64,000 nt of DNA from JABSSA01 sp039960995 (lineage in GTDB: Bacteria > Pseudomonadota > Alphaproteobacteria > Rhodobacterales > Rhodobacteraceae): the NCBI GenBank assembly GCA_039960995.1, contig JBDVKF010000075.1, forward strand, positions 1-64,000. The letters run 5' to 3'. A program made the position numbers and the translations under genes. This document shows positions 43,222 through 51,232 of this stretch, piece by piece. The notes beneath the pieces are model-generated. The model searched no databases. It saw only the letters and a program-made list of their open reading frames with translations, and was not told the origin of the DNA. Position 1 is the stretch's first letter. Each line of letters opens with the position of its first letter.

Positions 43222-44493
43222 ATGCTGCAAGTTTTGAACAGTGCCTGGGCGTTATTGCTGGGGATGGGCCTGTTGATGATCGGGAACGGTATGCAGGGCA
43301 CTCTGCTGGGCGTTCGTGGAGAGATTGAAGGCTTTTCTACGTTAGAATTGTCTATTGTCATGTCCGGATATTTCGCGGGATTTCTGGGGGGCAGCCGCAT
43401 GGCGCCCGGCATGATCCGCCGCGTCGGGCATGTGCGCGTTTTCGCGGCTTTGGCCTCGTTAATTTCGGCAGTGATGATCTTGTTTCCCACATTTACAGAC
43501 CCATGGGTGTGGGTATTGGCACGTGTTTTGATCGGATTTTGCTTTTCGGCTGTTTATGTGACGGCTGAAAGTTGGCTGAACAATGCCGCTGATAACGAGA
43601 CGCGCGGGCAGACATTATCGCTCTATATGATTGTGCAAACTTTGGGGATCGTCATTGCGCAGGCTTTGTTGCTGGTCGCGGATCCGTCCGGTTTTGTGCC
43701 ATTCATCATTCCATCGATTTTGGTGTCCATCGCAATTACCCCTATTTTGCTATCGATCTCTCCGACGCCAGCCTTTGAGACAACAAAACCCATGAGTTTG
43801 CGGAAGTTATTTGACGTTTCGCCGCTTGGGTGTTTCGGCATGTTCATTTTAGGGGGCGTGTTCGCGGCCCAATTTGGTATGGCCGCTGTCTATGCCTCGC
43901 AAGCTGGATTAAGCCTGACGCAACTGTCGACATTTGTGGCAACATTCTTTGTTGCCGCCGTCGTAACTCAATATCCTATCGGTTGGATTTCGGATCACAT
44001 GGATCGGCGTTTCCTCGTGGTGATTATTGCATCCATTGGGGCCGTTGGGGCCTCTCTTGGCTTGGCTATGGGCAGCAACTTTACCTTTTTGCTAATCTCA
44101 GCGTTCTTGATTGGCGGCATGTCTAACCCGCTGTATTCGTTGCTCATTGCGCATACGAATGACTTTTTAGATTATGAAGACATGGCCGCTGCATCTGGCG
44201 GTCTGGTGTTCATCAACGGGTTAGGGGCCGTTTCAGGACCCGTAATTGTCGGTTGGATGATGGGGACCTTTGGACCAGGTGGCTTTTTCAGCTTTACGTT
44301 GATCCTGTTTATTTTTCTTGTGGCTTACGCTGCATACCGCGCAACGCGGCGGTCTGCGGTGCCGATTGAGGATACGGGAACGTACGTTGTTATGTCTCCG
44401 ACAGGTACGACACCCGTTGCGATGGAGTTTGCACAGGAATACGCAATCGAAAGTGACCAAGAAAGTGGCGAAGACGCATCTTATTCCCCGTAA
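43222..44493 (+). CDS. MFS transporter (YcaD-like)
   Basis: A 423-residue membrane protein with about 12 helices; the loop RVGHVRVFAALASLI and GFCFSAVYVTAESWLNN are typical of the YcaD group of major facilitators. The central cytoplasmic loop and the C-terminal tail (ESDQESGEDASYSP) are acidic. Substrate unknown. GTG at 43219 and ATG at 43222 are adjacent; SD AAGAAAGGG suits either. It stands between queA and the DUF924 gene. Confidence 0.88.
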   Translation: MLQVLNSAWALLLGMGLLMIGNGMQGTLLGVRGEIEGFSTLELSIVMSGYFAGFLGGSRMAPGMIRRVGHVRVFAALASLISAVMILFPTFTDPWVWVLARVLIGFCFSAVYVTAESWLNNAADNETRGQTLSLYMIVQTLGIVIAQALLLVADPSGFVPFIIPSILVSIAITPILLSISPTPAFETTKPMSLRKLFDVSPLGCFGMFILGGVFAAQFGMAAVYASQAGLSLTQLSTFVATFFVAAVVTQYPIGWISDHMDRRFLVVIIASIGAVGASLGLAMGSNFTFLLISAFLIGGMSNPLYSLLIAHTNDFLDYEDMAAASGGLVFINGLGAVSGPVIVGWMMGTFGPGGFFSFTLILFIFLVAYAAYRATRRSAVPIEDTGTYVVMSPTGTTPVAMEFAQEYAIESDQESGEDASYSP

Positions 44494-44605
44494 ACTTAAA
44501 AAAATAACGTGTGATCATATGACGGGACTGTTGCATTTTGTGATTCGGTCACAAGATAACAGTACGTTAGCATCGAACTATTCTCTGTTGGGAAGGGAGT
44601 AAGTA

Positions 44606-45190
44606 ATGGTACAGGCCGATGATGTTCTCCGGTTTTGGTTGGACGAGTGTGGTCCATCCTGTTGGTACGCTGAAGACGCAGCACTTGATGCGCGGATCAG
44701 AGAGAAATTCTTGAACGCATGGGAAGGGGCCCGCGAGGGCCAATATTCGCTCTGGCTGACACATGCCACCGGAACGCTCGCCTATATTATTCTGACGGAT
44801 CAGTTTTCGCGCAATATCCATCGCGGTCAACGCGAGGCGTTTTGCACCGATCGCATTGCGTTAGCCGCTGCGAAAACGGCGATCTCGAAAGGATGGGATA
44901 TGCGTGTGGACGAGCCTGCGCGTCAGTTTTTCTATTTGCCTTTGATGCATTCCGAAAACTTATGTGATCAAGATCGTTGTGTCCGCTTGATGTGCGAGCG
45001 TTTGCCAGAAACGGGTGACTCGAACCTTTTGCATGCCCGCACACATCGCGAGGTCATTCGATTGTTCGGCAGGTTTCCGACGCGCAATGTCGCTTTGGCA
45101 CGCGCATCGACCAAAGCGGAAGCTTTGCACTTGGAACAAGGCGGATACGGCAGCGTCCTGCGCAGTCTGCAAGAAAAGCACGCCGCCTGA
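44606..45190 (+). CDS. DUF924 family protein
   Basis: A 194-residue soluble protein with the DUF924 signature: VLRFWLDECGPSCWY at the start, ILTDQFSRNIHRGQREAFCTD, and RQFFYLPLMHSENLCDQD. A TPR-like fold has been predicted for the family; the function is unknown. GGAAGGGAGTAAGTA gives a good SD for ATG 44606. 110 bases separate it from lpdA. Confidence 0.88.
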   Translation: MVQADDVLRFWLDECGPSCWYAEDAALDARIREKFLNAWEGAREGQYSLWLTHATGTLAYIILTDQFSRNIHRGQREAFCTDRIALAAAKTAISKGWDMRVDEPARQFFYLPLMHSENLCDQDRCVRLMCERLPETGDSNLLHARTHREVIRLFGRFPTRNVALARASTKAEALHLEQGGYGSVLRSLQEKHAA

Positions 45191-45253
45191 ATCAGAAAGC
45201 AATCCGTGGCGTATTTGTCGCGCGGCGGTTCTGTTGCGGCCCGCAGAAAAGTG

Positions 45254-45286
45254 GTTTAACGGTAAACTAAATAGATGCCGTTAAAC
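45254..45286. promoter_or_regulatory. Inverted repeat and dyad upstream of lpdA
   Basis: GTTTAACGG (45254-45262) and CCGTTAAAC (45278-45286) form perfect 9-base arms with a 15-base spacer. The left arm is also part of the dyad GTTTAACGGTAAAC (45254-45267), which resembles the site upstream of pdhA. It ends 14 bases before the lpdA ATG, so it may be operator or 5'-UTR hairpin. Confidence 0.45.
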
Positions 45287-45300
45287 TGCGAGGGTGCGTC

Positions 45301-46695
45301 ATGGCAGAACAAAGCTTTGATATTGTGATTGTTGGGGCAGGCCCCGGCGGGTACGTCGCCGCAATTCGTGCGGCGCAAAACGGACAAAAGGTTGCCGTTG
45401 TTGAACGCGAACATTTGGGCGGCATTTGTCTGAATTGGGGATGCATTCCGACCAAGGCGATGCTGCGTTCTTCTGAAGTGTTTCATTTAATGCACCGGGC
45501 CAAGGAATTCGGCCTGAAGGCAGACAAGATTGATTACGATCTGGACGCTGTTGTGGACAGATCTCGCAAAGTGGCTGGCCAATTGTCTGGTGGTGTTGCG
45601 CATCTGCTGAAAAAGCACAAAGTTTCGGTTATCATGGGCGACGCAACTTTGCCCAGCAAAGGCGTGGTCAAGGTAAAGACCGCCAAAGGCGAAGAGACCT
45701 TAAAAGCGCCGAATGTGATACTGGCCACAGGCGCGCGGGCGCGTGAATTGCCGGGGCTTGAGGCCGACGGTGATCTGGTCTGGACCTATAAACACGCATT
45801 AAAGCCGCCTAGAATGCCCAAAAAGTTGCTGGTCATCGGTTCGGGTGCAATTGGGATTGAGTTCGCAAGCTTTTACAACACGCTGGGAACTGACACGACG
45901 GTTGTCGAAGTTATGGACCGCGTATTGCCAGTTGAAGATGCCGAAGTCAGCGCATTTGCCAAGAAAGCCTTTGAAAAGCAGGGCATGAAGATCATGCAAA
46001 AAGCGATGGTCAAACAGCTTGATCGCGGCAAAGGCAAAGTTACGGCACATATCGAAGTGGGCGGTAAAGTCGAGAAACACGACTTTGATACGGTCATCTC
46101 GGCCGTTGGCATTGTTGGCAATGTCGAAGGTCTGGGTTTGGAAGCTCTGGGTGTCAAAATCGATCGCACTCATGTTGTAACAGACGCCTATTGCCGGACG
46201 GGCGTGAACGGTTTGTATGCAATTGGCGATATCGCAGGTGCACCTTGGTTGGCGCACAAAGCCAGCCACGAAGGCGTCATGGTCGCCGATCTTATCGCTG
46301 GCAAACATGCGCATCCTGTCAAACCCGAAAGCATCGCAGGCTGCACATATTGTCACCCACAAGTGGCCAGTGTTGGCTATACCGAAGCCAAAGCAAAAGA
46401 AGCGGGCTTTGACATCAAAGTGGGCCGATTCCCGTTCATGGGGAACGGCAAGGCAATTGCGTTGGGTGAACCCGAGGGCATGATCAAAACGATTTTTGAC
46501 GCCAAGACAGGCGAGTTGCTGGGCGCTCACATGGTCGGTGCAGAAGTAACCGAGCTGATCCAGGGCTATGTGGTAGGGCGTCAGTTGGAAACAACAGAAG
46601 AAGACCTTATGGAAACGGTATTCCCGCATCCAACATTGTCAGAAATGATGCACGAAGCGACGCTTGATGCGTATGGCAAGGCGATCCACTTCTAG
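45301..46695 (+). CDS. lpdA: Dihydrolipoamide dehydrogenase
   Basis: E3 subunit of 2-oxoacid dehydrogenase complexes: reoxidises lipoamide with FAD and NAD. 464 residues: FAD-binding GAGPGGYVAA, redox cysteines Cys43 and Cys48 in GGICLNWGCIPTK, NAD-binding GSGAIGIEF, and the C-terminal HPTLSEMMHEATL with the active His-Glu pair. It sits alone, 15 kb from pdhABC and on the other strand, yet likely serves that complex. The hairpin ahead of it may control expression. Confidence 0.97.
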   Translation: MAEQSFDIVIVGAGPGGYVAAIRAAQNGQKVAVVEREHLGGICLNWGCIPTKAMLRSSEVFHLMHRAKEFGLKADKIDYDLDAVVDRSRKVAGQLSGGVAHLLKKHKVSVIMGDATLPSKGVVKVKTAKGEETLKAPNVILATGARARELPGLEADGDLVWTYKHALKPPRMPKKLLVIGSGAIGIEFASFYNTLGTDTTVVEVMDRVLPVEDAEVSAFAKKAFEKQGMKIMQKAMVKQLDRGKGKVTAHIEVGGKVEKHDFDTVISAVGIVGNVEGLGLEALGVKIDRTHVVTDAYCRTGVNGLYAIGDIAGAPWLAHKASHEGVMVADLIAGKHAHPVKPESIAGCTYCHPQVASVGYTEAKAKEAGFDIKVGRFPFMGNGKAIALGEPEGMIKTIFDAKTGELLGAHMVGAEVTELIQGYVVGRQLETTEEDLMETVFPHPTLSEMMHEATLDAYGKAIHF

Positions 46696-46816
46696 GTAAG
46701 GATCAAAAACGGCTCGTTATCTTTAATGATAGGAAAGGTCGTAAAGTGTTCGTTTACAGTGCACTACGTGTCAATTTTGATGCAGTAGCACGGCGAAACC
46801 TCTAGATGCGACATCA

Positions 46817-46847
46817 AACGCTGCCCAATCTTTGGGCGGCGTTTTTC
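46817..46847 (+). terminator. Rho-independent terminator after lpdA
   Basis: AACGCTGCCC (46817-46826) pairs with GGGCGGCGTT (46834-46843), one T-G pair, followed by TTTTC. No T-run exists on the minus side, so it serves lpdA. Confidence 0.8.
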
Positions 46848-46864
46848 GTGTGTGGGTTTCTGAT

Positions 46865-47458
46865 CTAGATCGATTTACGCGCGCGCAGGGCTGCAGTGAT
46901 GGTGCCGTCATCTAGGTAATCAAGCTCGCCGCCGATGGGCACGCCTTGGGCCAATGATGTCAAAAGCACCTGTCCATCCAGTTGATCCGCGATGTAATGG
47001 GCCGTGGTCTGGCCGTCTATCGTCGCGTTCAGGGCAAGGATCACTTCGGTGATGTTTTCCCCAGCAATACGATCGATCAGTTTGGGAATGCGCAATTCCT
47101 CTGGTCCAATCGCATCCAGTGCGGACAAGGTGCCGCCCAACACGTGATAGCGCCCTTGGAAAACACCCGCGCGTTCCATCGCCCACAAATCAGCGACATC
47201 TTCGACCACGCATAATTCGCCATTTGCTCGTTTGTTGGAATCGCAAATGTCGCAAATGTCCGCTGTGCCGACATTTCCACAATTCATGCATTCACGCGCT
47301 GTTGCCGCCACGGTTTGCATCAGGTCCGCAAGCGGTTGCAATTGCAGATCACGTTTTCGGATCAGATGCAAAACCGCGCGGCGCGCTGAGCGCGGCCCAA
47401 GGCCGGGCAGTTTCGCCATCATCTCAATCAAGGCGTCGATGTCTTGCGTGCTGCTCAT
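46865..47458 (-). CDS. recR: Recombination protein RecR
   Basis: RecR loads RecA with RecO at gaps. The 197-residue product has the helix-hairpin-helix start (IEMMAKLPGLGPRSARRA), a four-cysteine zinc finger (CMNCGNVGTADICDIC), and a Toprim domain (LCVVEDVADLWAME, LGGTLSALDAIGPEEL). ybaB lies 58 bases upstream of it on the same strand. Normal length. Confidence 0.97.
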   Translation of the reverse strand: MSSTQDIDALIEMMAKLPGLGPRSARRAVLHLIRKRDLQLQPLADLMQTVAATARECMNCGNVGTADICDICDSNKRANGELCVVEDVADLWAMERAGVFQGRYHVLGGTLSALDAIGPEELRIPKLIDRIAGENITEVILALNATIDGQTTAHYIADQLDGQVLLTSLAQGVPIGGELDYLDDGTITAALRARKSI

Positions 47459-47516
47459 GGTCGAACGCCTTGTGCCATTTAGCAGAGAGGGCTGGGGGTA
47501 TTGTTTGAAATTAGGT

Positions 47517-47861
47517 TCAGAACGGAAGCTTCATGTCCGCAGGCAAACCTAGCCCTTCGGTCAAAGAACTCATTTCTTTCTGGGCTTTTTCCGACGCTTT
47601 TGTTTGTGCGTCTTTGATCGCGGCCAGGATCAAATCCTCGACCACTTCTTTGTCATCCCCGTTAAAGATCGATGGATCGATATCCAACGCCTTCAATTCA
47701 CCTTTGGCGGTCGCTGTCGCTTTGACAAGTCCTGCGCCACTTTCGCCCGTGACCATGATGTTGTGCAGATCATCCTGCATCTCGGCCATCTTGGTTTGCA
47801 TTTCCTGGGCTTTTTTCATCATACCGGCCATGTCGCCGAGGCCGCCTAGTCCTTTGAACAT
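47517..47861 (-). CDS. ybaB: YbaB/EbfC nucleoid-associated protein
   Basis: A 114-residue protein with FKGLGGLGDMAGMMKKAQEMQTKMAEMQ at its N-terminus, and VKATATAKGELKALDIDPSIF in the middle, as in EbfC/YbaB, a DNA-binding dimer. Its place next to recR and in the dnaX cluster is conserved in most bacteria. Here a GNAT gene separates it from dnaX. Confidence 0.95.
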   Translation of the reverse strand: MFKGLGGLGDMAGMMKKAQEMQTKMAEMQDDLHNIMVTGESGAGLVKATATAKGELKALDIDPSIFNGDDKEVVEDLILAAIKDAQTKASEKAQKEMSSLTEGLGLPADMKLPF

Positions 47862-47976
47862 CGCATTACTCCTTTACTCGCGGGCCAAGGATTGTCGCCC
47901 ACACGTTCGGCATTCTTATCGCAGTCGTAAGGCGGATGGACAAGTGCGCTGGCGCTTTCATCGCGCAAAGATGGCG

Positions 47977-48450
47977 TTACACCGATTTTGCAAACCAAAG
48001 CCTGCGCATTTCGAACCCTGTGGATCGAAACGCGGTGTGGGCGGATACGTTTGCATCCCAACTGGTCAAATTGATTTCGCTGCACCCAAGCGATTGCGCG
48101 CGGTCTTTGGCCACCCCGATCAATCCGGTCGCAATGCCTTTGCGTCGATGGTCCACACCAACGGCGATGTGTTCGACATGCAAATGGTGACTGGGTAAAG
48201 TGAACGGGCTGCCGTCATTGGCGTTAAGGCGGGTGAACATGTAGCCGGCGGGCACAGCATCCCAAAACGCGAGATCGACAAAGCTTGTTTCACCTTCGAT
48301 CATCGTTTCGAAAAAGCCGCGGACTTGTTCAGGGTCCACGGATTTGCGAAACCGATCAGGATAATGGGTCGCGTGCCAATCTTGGACGATTGCGTTCAAG
48401 GGAAGTAGGGCAGGGATGTCGGCAGAATTCGCGGCGCGAATGGTCAGCAT
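47977..48450 (-). CDS. GNAT family N-acetyltransferase
   Basis: From ATG 48450, 157 residues. The strand-4 and acetyl-CoA loop region reads HVEHIAVGVDHRRKGIATGLIGVAK, and the end NVSAHTAFRSTGFEMRRLWFAK is the usual GNAT C-terminus. Substrate unknown. It is inserted between dnaX and ybaB, genes that are usually neighbours. The longer frame upstream to 48564 overlaps the end of dnaX and has no support. Confidence 0.85.
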   Translation of the reverse strand: MLTIRAANSADIPALLPLNAIVQDWHATHYPDRFRKSVDPEQVRGFFETMIEGETSFVDLAFWDAVPAGYMFTRLNANDGSPFTLPSHHLHVEHIAVGVDHRRKGIATGLIGVAKDRAQSLGCSEINLTSWDANVSAHTAFRSTGFEMRRLWFAKSV

Positions 48451-48532
48451 TGGATATTCCTGTCGGTACAATTTCGAAAATCTGCGTAAAAAGCGCAGCA
48501 TCAATATCGATCGAATAGGAACATGTGTTTCA

Positions 48533-50272
48533 TCAATCTTCCTCGAACGGGTCCCATTCATCATCCACCTCGGGCAAGGCTTCGACCTGAGCGTCTTTTG
48601 CGATTTCCTCAGGGGTTCGGATGGATGTTATTGTGGCCTTTGGAAAATGCTCAAGCACCGCTTGCATCAACGGATGATCTTGGGCTTCGGATTTCAGGGC
48701 CAAATCTGCGGCGTCCCGAACAGAAGCGATCGTTGGTGCGCCGCCTTCGCTGACGATAGAGACACCCCACCGGTTTCCAGTCCAAGTTTGTAAGCGTTGA
48801 CCCAGACGCTGTGCCAAATCGCGTGGCGCAGTTTCTGTTGGTACAAATTCGATGCGTCCGGGTTGATAGGCGGCCAATTGAAGACAGGTCTCGACTTCGA
48901 CCAGCAGCTTGACGTCGCGATTGGTGCGGATCAATTCGATCACGTGGTCAAATGTCGGATAGCGGGCAAGTGCCTGGTCAAGATCTTGCGCCAATGCAGC
49001 AGACGGGCCACCGCCCGTTGGACCTGCGGCCATCGTGCTTGCGCGCGCATCGACTGCAGCGGCACCCGCACTGGGCATGTGGTTGCCGCCCGTTGGATTG
49101 GGGGCAGGTGGTGTTTGGTTCTGAAGCTTGCGCACCAATTCTTCAGGGCTTGGCAGATCAGCGACATGGGTCAATCGAATGATCGCCATTTCGGTTGCCA
49201 TCATCGCATTTGGGGCGCTTGCAACTTCTTCCAAGGCTTTTAACAACATCTGCCAAAGCCGGGTCAAAACCCGCATCGGCAAAGCGCCGGCCATTGTTTG
49301 TCCTCGGCTGCGTTCGTCCGGGGAAATGGTCGGGTCTTCCGCGGCTTCTGGCGTGATTTTAACCACGGACACCCAATGGGTGATTTCCGCCAGATCGCGC
49401 AATACTGCAATTGGGTCTGCACCGTCCGCATATTGTGCCGAGATTTCCGTCAAAGCTGACGCAGCATCGCCGCGCAAGATCATAGCCAAAAGATCCAAAA
49501 CGCGACCACGGTCTGCCAATCCCAGCATAGCGCGCACTTGATCTGCACTGGTTTCACCTGCGCCATGGCTGATCGCCTGATCCAACAATGATGTGGCATC
49601 TCGGGCCGATCCTTCGGCCGCGCGCGTGATCAAAGCCAACGCGTCATCGGTGATTTCAGCGCTTTCTGCGCCCGCGATTTTGCGCAACAACGCCAGCATC
49701 ACTTCTGGTTCGATCCGACGAAGGTCAAAGCGCTGGCACCGCGACAAAACAGTCACTGGAACTTTGCGAATTTCGGTGGTGGCAAAGATGAATTTTACAT
49801 GTGCTGGCGGTTCTTCAAGCGTCTTGAGCAAGGCATTGAAGGCGCTTGTCGACAGCATGTGAATTTCATCGATTATGTAAATCTTGTACCGGGCAGAGGC
49901 TGCGCGATAATGCACGCTGTCGATGATTTCGCGAATGTCATTCACACCGGTCCGCGACGCGGCATCCATTTCCATGACGTCGACATGACGCCCTTCCATG
50001 ATCGCCACACAATGTTCGCAAGTGCCACATGGGTCGGTTGTCGGGCCGCCTTTACCATCTGTGCCAATGCAATTCATGCCCTTGGCAATGATCCGCGCTG
50101 TTGTGGTTTTACCGGTGCCTCTGATCCCGGTCATAACAAAAGCCTGCGCGATCCGGTCCGCTTCGAAAGCGTTCCTTAACGTGCGCACCATCGCGTCTTG
50201 CCCGACAAGATCGGCAAACGTTTCGGGGCGGTATTTACGGGCAAGGACCTGATAAGCAGTGGATTCAGACAT
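48533..50272 (-). CDS. dnaX: DNA polymerase III subunits gamma/tau
   Basis: Clamp-loader ATPase. From ATG 50272 the product has 579 residues and starts MSESTAYQVLARKYRPETFADLVGQ. Walker A GIRGTGKTTTA, zinc module cysteines (CGTCEHC with one more upstream), DEIHMLS as Walker B, sensor segment FIFATTEIRKVPVTVLSRCQRFD. The tau-like C-terminal part begins near residue 380 after an Ala/Gly-rich linker. I did not see an obvious slippery A-run needed for a gamma form. First gene of dnaX-GNAT-ybaB-recR. Confidence 0.97.
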   Translation of the reverse strand: MSESTAYQVLARKYRPETFADLVGQDAMVRTLRNAFEADRIAQAFVMTGIRGTGKTTTARIIAKGMNCIGTDGKGGPTTDPCGTCEHCVAIMEGRHVDVMEMDAASRTGVNDIREIIDSVHYRAASARYKIYIIDEIHMLSTSAFNALLKTLEEPPAHVKFIFATTEIRKVPVTVLSRCQRFDLRRIEPEVMLALLRKIAGAESAEITDDALALITRAAEGSARDATSLLDQAISHGAGETSADQVRAMLGLADRGRVLDLLAMILRGDAASALTEISAQYADGADPIAVLRDLAEITHWVSVVKITPEAAEDPTISPDERSRGQTMAGALPMRVLTRLWQMLLKALEEVASAPNAMMATEMAIIRLTHVADLPSPEELVRKLQNQTPPAPNPTGGNHMPSAGAAAVDARASTMAAGPTGGGPSAALAQDLDQALARYPTFDHVIELIRTNRDVKLLVEVETCLQLAAYQPGRIEFVPTETAPRDLAQRLGQRLQTWTGNRWGVSIVSEGGAPTIASVRDAADLALKSEAQDHPLMQAVLEHFPKATITSIRTPEEIAKDAQVEALPEVDDEWDPFEED

Positions 50273-50356
50273 AGGGCGGTTGCGGGCTCCTGCAGGGTGA
50301 ACGCACGCCAACTTAGACGGATGTCGCGACAGCGTCCACCGATTAGAACTGCAAGA

Positions 50357-50980
50357 TCAGCTGGAAAAAGCTTGCGCGCTCAAAACGCCTTTGCGCAGCA
50401 GATGTTGCAATGTGTAGGTAACGCATAGTGCGTCCCCCAAGGCGTCATGGGCCTGTACGGGCGGATGGTCGATGTCATAGTATTTTGATAAGGTGTTTGA
50501 TCGTGTTTGATGGAGATCTTCAAGCGGCATACCTGCGTTCAAAAGCAGACGACATGTATTGTCGAAACGCGTGATCGGCATCGGTGGCGCCATCCCGGCG
50601 GCATAGCAGCTGATCGCGATCATATTGAATTCATCCTTACCCCATGACCACAGGGTCGCACCGTCCGAAAATTCATCCAATTCATCAAGCGCTTGGGCCA
50701 ATGGCAGACCTATCGTGTCCAAATTGTCTTGCGTGATACCAGTCAAACGAACGAATAAAGGGTCAAGAACGACGGGTTTGTTGGCGCGATCCGGGGGCGT
50801 GACCAGAACGCGAAAGGTGTTGAGGATTTCGAAAGGTGCGGTCAAAGACAATTTCGCGGCCCCAATCTGTGCAATGACCTGATCTGGATCATTGGGACCA
50901 CACCAAAACCGCGTCGGCGCGCCAGGGGCTGTCAGGAATTCACAGTCATAAAGAATTGTGTGGGCGGGCAACATCGGCAT
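50357..50980 (-). CDS. DEDD-type 3'-5' exonuclease-like protein
   Basis: About 207 residues. The N-terminal ILYDCEFLT carries the Asp-x-Glu of DEDD exonucleases, DNTCRLLLNAG gives a possible second Asp, and HDALGDALCVTYTL is Exo III (His-x4-Asp). The family ranges from RNase T-like to DNA proofreading enzymes; the specific role is unknown. Starts at 50980 and 50974 are both possible behind AAGGAA. It lies just upstream of dnaX on the same strand (84 bases), perhaps in one unit. Confidence 0.8.
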   Translation of the reverse strand: MPMLPAHTILYDCEFLTAPGAPTRFWCGPNDPDQVIAQIGAAKLSLTAPFEILNTFRVLVTPPDRANKPVVLDPLFVRLTGITQDNLDTIGLPLAQALDELDEFSDGATLWSWGKDEFNMIAISCYAAGMAPPMPITRFDNTCRLLLNAGMPLEDLHQTRSNTLSKYYDIDHPPVQAHDALGDALCVTYTLQHLLRKGVLSAQAFSS

Positions 50981-51232
50981 TTCCTTGTTCAGGCGTATTC
51001 TCGTGGAGCTGTCCTTTGATCTATGAAGCGTAACGAGATGCAAGTTGATGTCCACACTGGATCACGGCTTGGCAAGATATCGCGACTTTGGTATACAGAT
51101 CTGGCCCAAGCAGGGGGCAACCCGATCCGCGGACAGCGTGATGACGCACCTGCAATAGACGACCGACATCGTTTTCGGTTTTCTCTTCGCCCGGGCTAGC
51201 GGATCGGCGGGCATATCTGAGAGGAACCGAGT

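Noticed and set aside
45254..45270. CtrA site upstream of lpdA (TTAA-N7-CTAA)
   Set aside because: One mismatch in the second half, and the inverted-repeat reading explains the sequence better.
50273..50356. Signal recognition particle RNA upstream of dnaX
   Set aside because: The conserved GGAAGCAGCA-type loop of the 4.5S RNA was not found in this gap.
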